From Afipia sp. (GTDB taxonomy: Bacteria > Pseudomonadota > Alphaproteobacteria > Rhizobiales > Xanthobacteraceae), in assembly GCA_030652315.1 (NCBI GenBank), contig JAUSAX010000105.1, forward strand, positions 1 to 56,192: a stretch of DNA of 56,192 nt, in the 5' to 3' direction. This document shows, piece after piece, positions 49,690 to 56,192 of the stretch (its first letter is position 1; every line of letters begins with the position of its first letter). A program made the translations under genes and the position numbers. Under the pieces are notes generated by a model that did not search any database, was not told the origin of the DNA, and was given only the letters and a program-made list of their open reading frames with translations.

Positions 49690-51120
49690 TTACCGCCTGC
49701 GCAACCGGTCCAGCACGCCGGACGAGGCGAACCCGTCGGCGGGCGCCCCGATCGAGGCCTGGAAGCTGCGCAGGGCATTGCGGGTTTCGCCGCCGAGGTT
49801 CCCGTCCGGCTCGCCGCGATAGAACCCGCGCTGCGCCAGAAGCTGCTGCAGTTCGAGCCGTTCGGTGCGGGACAGCACCCGCTCCTGCCGCGGCCATTCC
49901 TGCAGGAACGGCGTACCGCCGCGCAGCCGGTCGGCGAAGTGGCCGATGGCAAGCGCGTAAGCCTCGGATGGATTGTAGCGCATGATGGAGCGGAAGTTTC
50001 CGAGCATCAGGAAACCCGGTCCGTCCGCACCGGCAGGCGCCAGCAGGAACGCCTTGTCGGTGTTGCGCGGAAACGGCTTGCCGCCGGCACGCCTGACACC
50101 GAGTTGCTCCCACTGCGCGATGGTGTAGCTCTTGGCGCGGTCGGCATGCAGATAGTTGAAGCCCTGCGGCACCTCGACCTCATAGCCCCAGGTCTGTCCC
50201 GGCTGCCAGTTGTCCTTTTTGAATTTCGCTGCGGTGGACGCGATGATGTCCGGCACGTCGTCGACCACGTTGCGCTTGCCGTCGCGGTCGAAGTCCACCG
50301 CGAAGCGCTTGAACGCCGTCGGCATGAACTGCGTCGCGCCGAACGCACCGGCCCAAGAGCCGCGCAACTGCTGCGGCGTCAGATCGCCGTGATGCAGGAT
50401 TTCCAGCGCCGCCAGAAACTCGTCCTTGAAGTAGCCCTGACGCCGCCCGATGCAGGCCAGCGTCGCGGTCGAATTCAAGACGCTGCGGTCGCCGCCCTGG
50501 GTCGAGTAGTTCGACTCGATGCCCCATATCGCAGCAATAATGTAGCGGTCGACGCCGTAGGCTTTCTCAACAGCGGCGAAGGTCGCCGCGTGTTGCGCCA
50601 GCACCTCGCGGCCGCGCGCGAGCCGCGCATCGGTGACGAGAATGTCGAGATAGTCCCACACCGCCTTGGTGAATTCAGGCTGCGAGTCCATCAGGTCCAT
50701 GATGCGCAGGTCCGGCGACAGGTCCGCGGTGAAGCGCTGGAAGCTCGCTTGCGAGACGCCGCGCCGATGAGCCTCCGGCCAGAACCCGGCAACGCAACGG
50801 TCGAAATTCGCGGCCGACCGGCGGATCGCATCAGCCGTCATCAAGGGATGACCGGACGCACCGTCCTCGCCGCTCCATTCCTTCGGCGGTGCAGCCTGCG
50901 CCATGCGGCGCGGCGCGGGCCGAACCTGACGCGGAGCCTGTGGCTGCTGCTGGATCGAGCCGGTGATGTCGCCGCGCGGCTGGACCAAACCGCCGCGGCC
51001 GGAGGCGGTCTGACCATAGGCCGGACCGGCCATCAGCGAGACCACCGCGACCACCGACATGGTCAGCGCTGCGCCCGCGACCATCAGCCACGCGCTTTCT
51101 TCACGTTCGATCCGTGCCAT
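49690..51120 (-). CDS. MltB-type lytic murein transglycosylase with peptidoglycan-binding domain
   Basis: The 476-residue product has an N-terminal hydrophobic segment (LMVAGAALTMSVVAVVSLMA, signal or anchor) and a Gln/Pro-rich linker. The SLT/MltB domain carries the catalytic Glu in IWGIESNYST and the SWAGAFGATQFMPTAFKRF block. A C-terminal PG_binding_1 domain follows (LQQLLAQRGFYRGEPDGNLG). It cuts peptidoglycan to 1,6-anhydro ends in the periplasm. No lipobox Cys is seen, so it is not a typical MltB lipoprotein. Confidence 0.92.
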   Translation of the reverse strand: MARIEREESAWLMVAGAALTMSVVAVVSLMAGPAYGQTASGRGGLVQPRGDITGSIQQQPQAPRQVRPAPRRMAQAAPPKEWSGEDGASGHPLMTADAIRRSAANFDRCVAGFWPEAHRRGVSQASFQRFTADLSPDLRIMDLMDSQPEFTKAVWDYLDILVTDARLARGREVLAQHAATFAAVEKAYGVDRYIIAAIWGIESNYSTQGGDRSVLNSTATLACIGRRQGYFKDEFLAALEILHHGDLTPQQLRGSWAGAFGATQFMPTAFKRFAVDFDRDGKRNVVDDVPDIIASTAAKFKKDNWQPGQTWGYEVEVPQGFNYLHADRAKSYTIAQWEQLGVRRAGGKPFPRNTDKAFLLAPAGADGPGFLMLGNFRSIMRYNPSEAYALAIGHFADRLRGGTPFLQEWPRQERVLSRTERLELQQLLAQRGFYRGEPDGNLGGETRNALRSFQASIGAPADGFASSGVLDRLRRR

Positions 51121-51265
51121 CGTACTCCACACCCGCTCAAGACTATCCCGGATACAGGAGGCCCGGACAGGGTTTCCACCCGATTAACAAGGCAACATTT
51201 TCCGGCGGCGAGATGACGCGGGGCGCTCTCTTTCACGCGGAATTCGCCCTCATCCGCTTTTCTTT

Positions 51266-51409
51266 CCCTCTCCCCTTGTGGGAGAGGGTGGCGAAGTGAG
51301 CGAAGCGAAACTGAGCCGGGTGAGGGGGGCGATCTCGCGTTAAGAGCAAGCCCCCTCACCCGCTTCGCGGCTGCGCCGCTCAGCACCCTCTCCCACAAGG
51401 GGAGAGGGA
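51266..51409. repeat. Long paired palindromic repeat, family B
   Basis: Near-copy of 23384-23529: CCCTCTCCCCTTGTGGGAGA at the left, inverse at the right, with the same inner CTGAGCCGGGTGAGGGG and CCCCTCACCCGCTTCGCGGC blocks. It lies between mltB-like gene start and galU. The remaining 178 bases to galU show only a CGGCAC/GTGCCG hairpin at 51457-51472. Confidence 0.88.
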
Positions 51410-51587
51410 GAAAGAACGCCCGTTTCCAGAAAACACCCCGCCTCAAAAAATCCACACGGCACTCAGGTGCCGTTCATCCGTTCACCTTTACGGAACTCAT
51501 GCTTACTCTTGGCCCGTCCCGCCGTTTTTCAGCCCGATAAAACCTGCTAACACCCCTCAACGTCTCCCTCAGCCTGCAAAGAGCCTC

Positions 51588-52460
51588 ATGAAAATCCGTA
51601 AAGCTGTGTTTCCCGTCGCCGGTCTTGGCACCCGCTTTCTCCCGGCCACCAAGGCCATGCCGAAGGAAATGCTCACCGTGGTCGACCGCCCGCTGATCCA
51701 GCATGTGGTGGACGAGGCGCTGGAAGCGGGCATCGAACATCTCGTGTTCGTTACCGGCCGCAACAAGGGCGTGATCGAAGACCATTTCGACCGGCCCTAT
51801 GAGCTTGAGGACACGCTGAAGGAGCGCAACAAGCTCAAGGAAATGGACATCCTCGAGCGCGACCAGCCGGCGGCGGGCGCGACCTCGTTCACGCGTCAGC
51901 AGGCGCCGCTCGGCCTCGGCCATGCGGTGTGGTGCGCGCGCGACATCATCGGCAACGAGCCGTTCGCGGTGCTGCTGCCGGATGTGCTGGTGAAAAACAA
52001 GCCCAGCGGCCTGAAGCAGATGATCGACGCCGCCAACGCGGCGGGCGCGGACAAGGCCAATATCATCGCGGTGGAAGAAGTGCCGATGGATCAGGTCCAC
52101 ATGTACGGCGTGGTCGGCGTGGGAAAACCTAAAGGCGACATGTTCGAACTGAACGGCATGGTCGAGAAGCCGAAGAAGGAAGCAGCGCCCTCGAACCTCT
52201 CGATCACCGGGCGCTACATTTTGCAGCCGGAGATCTTCAACATTCTGGAGACGCAGGCGAAGGGCGCGGGCGGCGAAATCCAGCTCACCGACGCGATGCT
52301 CGGCCTCGCCAAGACGCAGGCGTTCTACGGCTTCAAGTTCAAGGGCAAGAGCTACGATTGCGGTTCGAAGTCGGGCTTCCTCGCCGCGAACATCGCCTAC
52401 GCGATGGACCGCGAGGACCTGCGCAGCGATCTGCTCATGGAAATGAAGAAGTATATTTGA
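51588..52460 (+). CDS. galU: UTP--glucose-1-phosphate uridylyltransferase
   Basis: The 290-residue product has the nucleotidyltransferase loop FPVAGLGTRFLPATKAMPKE, QAPLGLGHAVW, LLPDVLVKN (metal Asp), and VEKPKKEAAPSN, diagnostic of GalU. It makes UDP-glucose for exopolysaccharide, lipopolysaccharide and trehalose-type sugars. The ATG follows AAAGAG. It is a single gene flanked by repeats. Confidence 0.96.
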   Translation: MKIRKAVFPVAGLGTRFLPATKAMPKEMLTVVDRPLIQHVVDEALEAGIEHLVFVTGRNKGVIEDHFDRPYELEDTLKERNKLKEMDILERDQPAAGATSFTRQQAPLGLGHAVWCARDIIGNEPFAVLLPDVLVKNKPSGLKQMIDAANAAGADKANIIAVEEVPMDQVHMYGVVGVGKPKGDMFELNGMVEKPKKEAAPSNLSITGRYILQPEIFNILETQAKGAGGEIQLTDAMLGLAKTQAFYGFKFKGKSYDCGSKSGFLAANIAYAMDREDLRSDLLMEMKKYI

Positions 52461-52507
52461 GGGGCGCTTGCTCCGTCATTGCGGGCGAGGGGCCGACTGA
52501 CACCACA

Positions 52508-52597
52508 CGTCATTGCGAGCGCAACGAAGCAATCCAGACGGAACGATCCTCAAGTCAGGACTGGATTGCTTCGTCGCAAGCACTCCTCGCAATGACG
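52508..52597. repeat. Paired palindromic repeat, family D
   Basis: CGTCATTGCGAGCGCAACGA at the left and TCGTCGCAAGC...CGCAATGACG at the right pair as inverted ends, with CAATCCAG/CTGGATTG inside. It lies just after galU. Confidence 0.85.
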
Positions 52598-52675
52598 GCG
52601 ATGGTTGTCGATGGCATTTATCGACGACGATTCTTGGACGACATGGCGAGCCACTGAACGCGCCACACTCTCAAT

Positions 52676-52802
52676 CGTCATCACCGGGCTTGTCCCGGTG
52701 ATCCACGACTTCCCTTCGCTATCTTTAAGAGAGACGTGGATGGCCGGGACACAGGCGAGCGAAGCGACGCCGTCCTTCAGACGGCTATGCCCGGCCATGA
52801 CG
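52676..52802. repeat. Paired palindromic repeat, family E, long form
   Basis: CGTCATCACCGGG...CCCGGTGATCCACGAC faces GACGTGGATGGCCGGGAC...GCCCGGCCATGACG. The right unit is enlarged by about 35 bases (around 52751-52786, with its own CGTCCTTCAGACGG hairpin) relative to the compact form at 13478. Confidence 0.8.
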
Positions 52803-53012
52803 AGCAAATAGTTGCACGTCCCAAAGAAGCGCACACACCGGGAACGAGTTAGACAAAACGCGTACCGATGCGTTGGTGCCGCAGCCAGAAACCGGCAAAA
52901 TCAGCTGCGTCCATCATCCCCGTTGCGGCCGGTTGTCACCCGGCGCATGCAAACGACAACGCGCGGGGCAACCCTGGGGGTTCATGCTCACATTTTTGTG
53001 TGGAATTTTGCC

Positions 53013-53040
53013 GTAACGGCGGGGTCTTATCCGCGTATCT
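53013..53040 (+). promoter_or_regulatory. ECF-sigma-like promoter before msrA
   Basis: GTAACG at 53013-53018 and CGTATCT at 53034-53040, with 15 bases between, look like the GTAAC/CGT-type boxes of stress ECF sigma factors (SigF/RpoE class). Transcription would start about 36 bases before the msrA ATG. The rest of the 52461-53081 gap holds only the two repeats and no gene. Confidence 0.35.
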
Positions 53041-53081
53041 AGGGCACTGGCGGAAACGCCCTGCCGACGAAGAGGACCATC

Positions 53082-53795
53082 ATGGATCGCACCAAGTTCC
53101 GCCGCACCGCTCTCGCCCTCGCCGCCGGCGTGCTGGCGCTGGGCTGGTTCACCGCGCCCTCCCGCGCCTCCGAGGAAGCCTTCATCATTCCGCCGCCGGC
53201 CGCCGACATCGCGACCAGCGAGGGCCTGAAGACCTTCGTGCTTGCGGGCGGCTGTTTCTGGGGCGTGCAGGGCGTCTACCAGCACACCAAGGGCGTCACC
53301 AACGCGGTGTCGGGTTATGCGGGCGGCAAAGCCTCGACCGCGAATTACGAGGCGATCGGACGCGGCACCACCGGCCACGCCGAAGCCGTGCAGATCACCT
53401 ACGACCCGAAGCAGGTGTCGCTCGGCAAGCTGCTGCAGATTTATTTCTCGGTGGTGCACGATCCGACCCAGCTCAACCGCCAGGGACCGGATACCGGCAC
53501 GCAGTATCGCTCCACGATATTCACGTCGGACCCGGCCGAGCGCAAACTGGCGCAGGACTACATCGCGCAGCTCAACGGCGCGAAGGTCTACAAGAAGTCG
53601 ATCGCCACCACGCTCGAACCGTTGCAGGCCTTCTATGCGGCGGAAGATTATCATCAGGACTACCTGACGCTGCACCCCAACCAGCCCTATATAGTGTTCA
53701 ACGATTTGCCGAAGATCGAAAACCTGAGGAAGATCTTCGCCGAGAACTATCGCGAGAAGCCGGCGCTGGTACGCGCGGCAAAAGCGAGCAACTAG
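53082..53795 (+). CDS. msrA: Peptide methionine sulfoxide reductase MsrA, secreted
   Basis: The 237-residue product has the MsrA catalytic block VLAGGCFWGVQGVY with nucleophile Cys58 and later VSGYAGGK, YRSTIF and EDYHQDYL. An N-terminal signal peptide (MDRTKFRRTALALAAGVLAL, cut near SRAS) places it in the periplasm, unlike most MsrA. The RR near the start fits Sec or weak Tat export. No recycling cysteine pair is evident at the C-terminus, so an external reductant is expected. It lies 101 bases upstream of msrB, and an ECF-like promoter precedes it. Confidence 0.94.
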   Translation: MDRTKFRRTALALAAGVLALGWFTAPSRASEEAFIIPPPAADIATSEGLKTFVLAGGCFWGVQGVYQHTKGVTNAVSGYAGGKASTANYEAIGRGTTGHAEAVQITYDPKQVSLGKLLQIYFSVVHDPTQLNRQGPDTGTQYRSTIFTSDPAERKLAQDYIAQLNGAKVYKKSIATTLEPLQAFYAAEDYHQDYLTLHPNQPYIVFNDLPKIENLRKIFAENYREKPALVRAAKASN

Positions 53796-53896
53796 GCGCC
53801 GGTCACACGGCGTTGACGATCCAGGCTCAAGGCGGCGGACCGGAAACAGGTTCGCCGCTTTGATGTGAGAACCATACCAGCGAAAGGAGCTAGCGA

Positions 53897-54316
53897 ATGA
53901 CCGACATCAAGACGAAGACCGGCTCCGGCACCGTCGAGAAATCCGAGAGCGAGTGGCGCAAGGAGCTGACGCCGATGCAGTACGCCGTGCTGCGCGAGAA
54001 AGCGACGGAGCGGCCGTTCAGTGGTGAGTACGATCACTCGTTCGATCCGGGCACCTATGTCTGCGCCGGGTGCGGGCAATCGCTGTTCACGTCGGACGAC
54101 AAGTTCGATTCCGGGTGCGGCTGGCCGGCGTTCTCCGCGCCCGCCGCCGAGAGCAGCGTTGCCGAGGACCGCGACGTGTCCCACGGCATGGTGCGTACCG
54201 AAGTGCTGTGCGCGAAATGCGAGGGCCACCTCGGCCACGTCTTCCCGGACGGACCCGGGCCGACGGGATTGCGTTACTGCATCAATTCTGCGGCATTGAA
54301 ACTTCTGCCCGAGTAA
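53897..54316 (+). CDS. msrB: Peptide methionine-R-sulfoxide reductase MsrB
   Basis: The 139-residue product has zinc-ligand pairs CAGCG and [10 protein letters not shown], the [11 protein letters not shown] block and the catalytic Cys128 in RYCINS. No signal peptide is visible, so it should act in the cytoplasm on R-sulfoxides, while the neighbouring MsrA (S-sulfoxides) is exported. GAAAGGAGC precedes the ATG. Confidence 0.95.
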   Translation: MTDIKTKTGSGTVEKSESEWRKELTPMQYAVLREKATERPFSGEYDHSFDPGTYVCAGCGQSLFTSDDKFDSGCGWPAFSAPAAESSVAEDRDVSHGMVRTEVLCAKCEGHLGHVFPDGPGPTGLRYCINSAALKLLPE

Positions 54317-54463
54317 ACTCGTCTTTATTCCAGGAAAATTTGAATCCGCGCGGCTTGTCAAAGGCCGCGTGGACCCTATCTGTCGGTTCTCGTTCGCATA
54401 CGAACGACACGAAACGACCAACAAGAAACGCTTCCAGACAACTTTCCCGCCAAGGAATTCGTG

Positions 54464-54856
54464 ATGTCCACCAGATCGCGCCAGACCGTGCTGGCACTCG
54501 GCCTTGCAGGCCTCCTTATTGACGCCGTGGTGTCTCACCCCGCCTTCGCCGTCGGCAGAGTGACCTTGTTCAAGGTCGTCTCGCCGCAAAATGAAATCGT
54601 GATCGGCCTCACCAAGGCCGAACTGGCGCAAATGCCGGGTAAGACTTCTGATGCCGTGGAAAAGGCGCTGCGCACCGCCGGCGCGCTTCAGGTCTGGCAG
54701 TACGGTGTCCGCCGCGGCGTCAGCGGCGTGATGGAGCAGGCCCCGGTGCGCAAGATCGAGCTCTCCGCCCAACCCGACATCCACATCGAGCCTTACCTCT
54801 CGCCGCTCAAGGTCGTGTCGATCGCCGACGAAATCATGACCGAAGCGATCCAGTAG
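54464..54856 (+). CDS. Secreted conserved hypothetical protein
   Basis: The 130-residue product has a signal peptide (LALGLAGLLIDAVVS, cut near AFA) and a mature part of about 100 residues with no cysteines (RVTLFKVVSPQNEIVIGLTK, ALQVWQYGVRRGVSGVMEQA). It resembles small Rhizobiales envelope proteins, but no domain is recognised. I use the ATG at 54464 after AAGGAA rather than the GTG one codon earlier. Confidence 0.72.
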   Translation: MSTRSRQTVLALGLAGLLIDAVVSHPAFAVGRVTLFKVVSPQNEIVIGLTKAELAQMPGKTSDAVEKALRTAGALQVWQYGVRRGVSGVMEQAPVRKIELSAQPDIHIEPYLSPLKVVSIADEIMTEAIQ

Positions 54857-55198
54857 CGCGTCCGCCGCGCAGTTCTGACGGTGTTCGTGGCTGTGCGTTC
54901 GCCGAATAAAATCCGGTAAAATCCGCCTGCGCAAAACCAATCGGCCGCCGTGCGAACCGGCGGACCCCGCGTAGCGGCTTCGCGCGCCTGCTAGTGCATT
55001 GAAATTCAAGCGCTTATTCGGCCCGCATGCGCTTGCATCATGCCATTCATCATAGGGCGTATGACAGGTCGCAATTGGCGAAAAAAGGCCTATATTAGAG
55101 TCTGTTCTGGAATGAATGACACGTGCCGAGCGGCGCTCCCCGGGAGGCCGCACTCCGGCGTTGTTTCCATCGAATCCCAAATCAAGAAGGCCGAGATC
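54857..55198. other. Non-coding gap before the 98-residue hypothetical
   Basis: In 342 bases I see no gene. An AT-rich run with TATATT at 55091-55096 may be a -10 box for the following gene, giving a leader of about 100 bases; no good -35 is placed. A reading frame opens at 55040 but lacks coding character before 55199. Confidence 0.35.
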
Positions 55199-55495
55199 AT
55201 GGCTGCGTTCAATTACAACACCGAAGCCGAACTCTTTCCTGCGGCGATCCGCAAGAAGAAGCGCGCCGGCTTTGCGTACCGCCGGTTCCCGACCGCAGCC
55301 GAGGCCGTGCAGTTCGCCATTGAACAGCTTCCCGCCGACAGTCTGAACGGCGCCTACCTCCAGGTGGACGAGGCCCGCTTCGACCAGAGCGGCATTCGCA
55401 CGCTGTATGAAAGCCAGGACTTTCCGCTCGAGCGTCGCCCGCGTGCCCCCGAACCCGAGCCCGCCGGTAACGACGCCAACGCGGACGCCGCGTAA
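55199..55495 (+). CDS. Small conserved hypothetical protein
   Basis: The 98-residue product ([20 protein letters not shown]...) is cytoplasmic by composition, with a helix-rich middle ([20 protein letters not shown]) and an acidic, Pro/Ala-rich tail. No family is recognised. The ATG was chosen over the opening at 55040 because protein-like composition starts here. Confidence 0.7.
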   Translation: MAAFNYNTEAELFPAAIRKKKRAGFAYRRFPTAAEAVQFAIEQLPADSLNGAYLQVDEARFDQSGIRTLYESQDFPLERRPRAPEPEPAGNDANADAA

Positions 55496-55536
55496 GAATC
55501 TCTTCCGGTAGGCTTTTTACCTGGGCGCATGCTTAC

Positions 55537-55563
55537 TTCACCTCTCCCGTCGGGAGAGGTGAA
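55537..55563. terminator. Perfect 12-bp hairpin between convergent genes
   Basis: TTCACCTCTCCC and GGGAGAGGTGAA pair perfectly around a three-base loop. No T-run follows on either strand, so it may be an mRNA-end or REP-like structure rather than a classic terminator. Confidence 0.55.
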
Positions 55564-55590
55564 TGAATCCAAGTCGACATCGTCCAATGT

Positions 55591-56130
55591 TCAGCGCGGC
55601 TGCTTTTCCAGCCAGCGTTGCAGCATCCGCACGTTGCGGACGTTGGCGCGGAACATGACGTCGAAGGCATCGCCGGCGAGCGGCACCAGCCCGACCACGC
55701 CATCGAGCGCGACATTGCCGAGCATCCGCGTCGTCAGATGCCAGGGCGCGCCGAGCGCGCGCGCCTCGCGCACCACCCACAGCGAAATCGCTGTCGTGAT
55801 GATATCGCCGACCACCGGGATCAACCCGATCAGGCCGTCGATGCCGTAGCGGATGTTGGTGCCGGGCACGATGAAGGCGACGTCGAGCAATTTTGAGAGT
55901 GCATCGAGCCGCGCCAGCCGCTGCTCGCGGGTGAGATTGCCGAACGGATTGGCGCTCGACGTGCCGAAATCAAAGTGAAAGCCGCCGGCCTGTGGCCCCA
56001 GTGTCTCCGGGCGGATCTCCCTCCCCTCCTGATCGATGACGGGACCACGCGGCGTGGCGCCGCGAAACCCGGCCCCGGAATTGTTCCGGGACCGCGCCGG
56101 GTTGGGAGAGATGATTTCTTCGTTCGACAT
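55591..56130 (-). CDS. DUF4112 domain protein
   Basis: The 179-residue product has a Pro/Gly-rich N-terminus (about 60 residues) and then the DUF4112 core LDALSKLLDVAFIVPGTNIRYG, DGLIGLIPVVGDI and LVPLAGDAFDVMFRANVRN, with two membrane segments. Function is unknown. Nearby ATGs at 56130 and 56136 are both possible; no ribosome site decides. Confidence 0.87.
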   Translation of the reverse strand: MSNEEIISPNPARSRNNSGAGFRGATPRGPVIDQEGREIRPETLGPQAGGFHFDFGTSSANPFGNLTREQRLARLDALSKLLDVAFIVPGTNIRYGIDGLIGLIPVVGDIITTAISLWVVREARALGAPWHLTTRMLGNVALDGVVGLVPLAGDAFDVMFRANVRNVRMLQRWLEKQPR

Positions 56131-56192
56131 TGCCATCACATGGTAACGCGCCAGCCGGCCGCAAGTTGCGTCACGCCGTCGCGGTCAGGCGG

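Overview
The window looks like a chromosomal core segment of an alphaproteobacterium of the Bradyrhizobium/Afipia/Rhodopseudomonas group (Nitrobacteraceae). I infer this from the high GC, the family content (DUF1236, DUF3617, DUF459 and DUF4112 proteins, a TipF-like EAL protein, TIGR01459 HAD hydrolase), the gene order uvrC-pgsA-moaD-moaE, and several classes of short paired palindromes in the gaps. No phage, integrase, transposase, CRISPR array, tRNA or rRNA was seen. Species cannot be fixed from sequence alone.

Layout. 1-2.3 kb: a LysR regulator cut by the window edge, divergent from a pirin gene and a YcaC-like cysteine hydrolase. 2.5-7.5 kb (minus): uvrC, pgsA, moaD, moaE, prmB and a guanine-deaminase-like gene, with start/stop overlaps at pgsA/moaD and moaE/prmB. 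7.8-13.4 kb: outer membrane barrel, cold-shock protein, rlmJ, RNase T2, four small secreted proteins, an FlK-type thioesterase and a 4-OT-type tautomerase. 13.6-17.6 kb (minus): hisS, then a TadG-like/TadE-like pair. 17.7-23.4 kb: class III omega-aminotransferase, TipF-like EAL protein, HAD hydrolase, CheY-type receiver, ribF. 23.6-30.9 kb (plus): ileS-lspA, a secreted hypothetical, and a paired M16 protease in which only one subunit has HxxEH. 30.9-34.2 kb (minus): SBP56 (selenium-binding protein/methanethiol oxidase family) overlapping a six-helix membrane protein, and a lysophospholipase-like hydrolase. 34.2-35 kb: a small heat-shock gene with a sigma-32-like promoter and a ROSE-like RNA thermometer. 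35-37.9 kb: a Pro/Ala-rich secreted protein and a large membrane protein split by one in-frame amber codon. 38.3-44.6 kb: gltB and gltD. 44.7-51.1 kb: ynfA, DUF1236 protein, TPR-methyltransferase, DUF459/SGNH hydrolase, MltB-type transglycosylase. 51.6-56.1 kb: galU, secreted msrA, cytoplasmic msrB, two small hypotheticals, a DUF4112 protein.

Most genes are housekeeping or envelope functions. The unusual signals are regulatory or structural: the ROSE-like thermometer; a REP-type palindrome read through as coding sequence at the start of the tadG-like gene; the amber-split membrane gene; the SBP56/membrane-protein overlap; a hairpin at the gltB ribosome-binding site; an ECF-like promoter before msrA; a 15-bp tandem repeat after lspA; and at least six families of paired intergenic palindromes.
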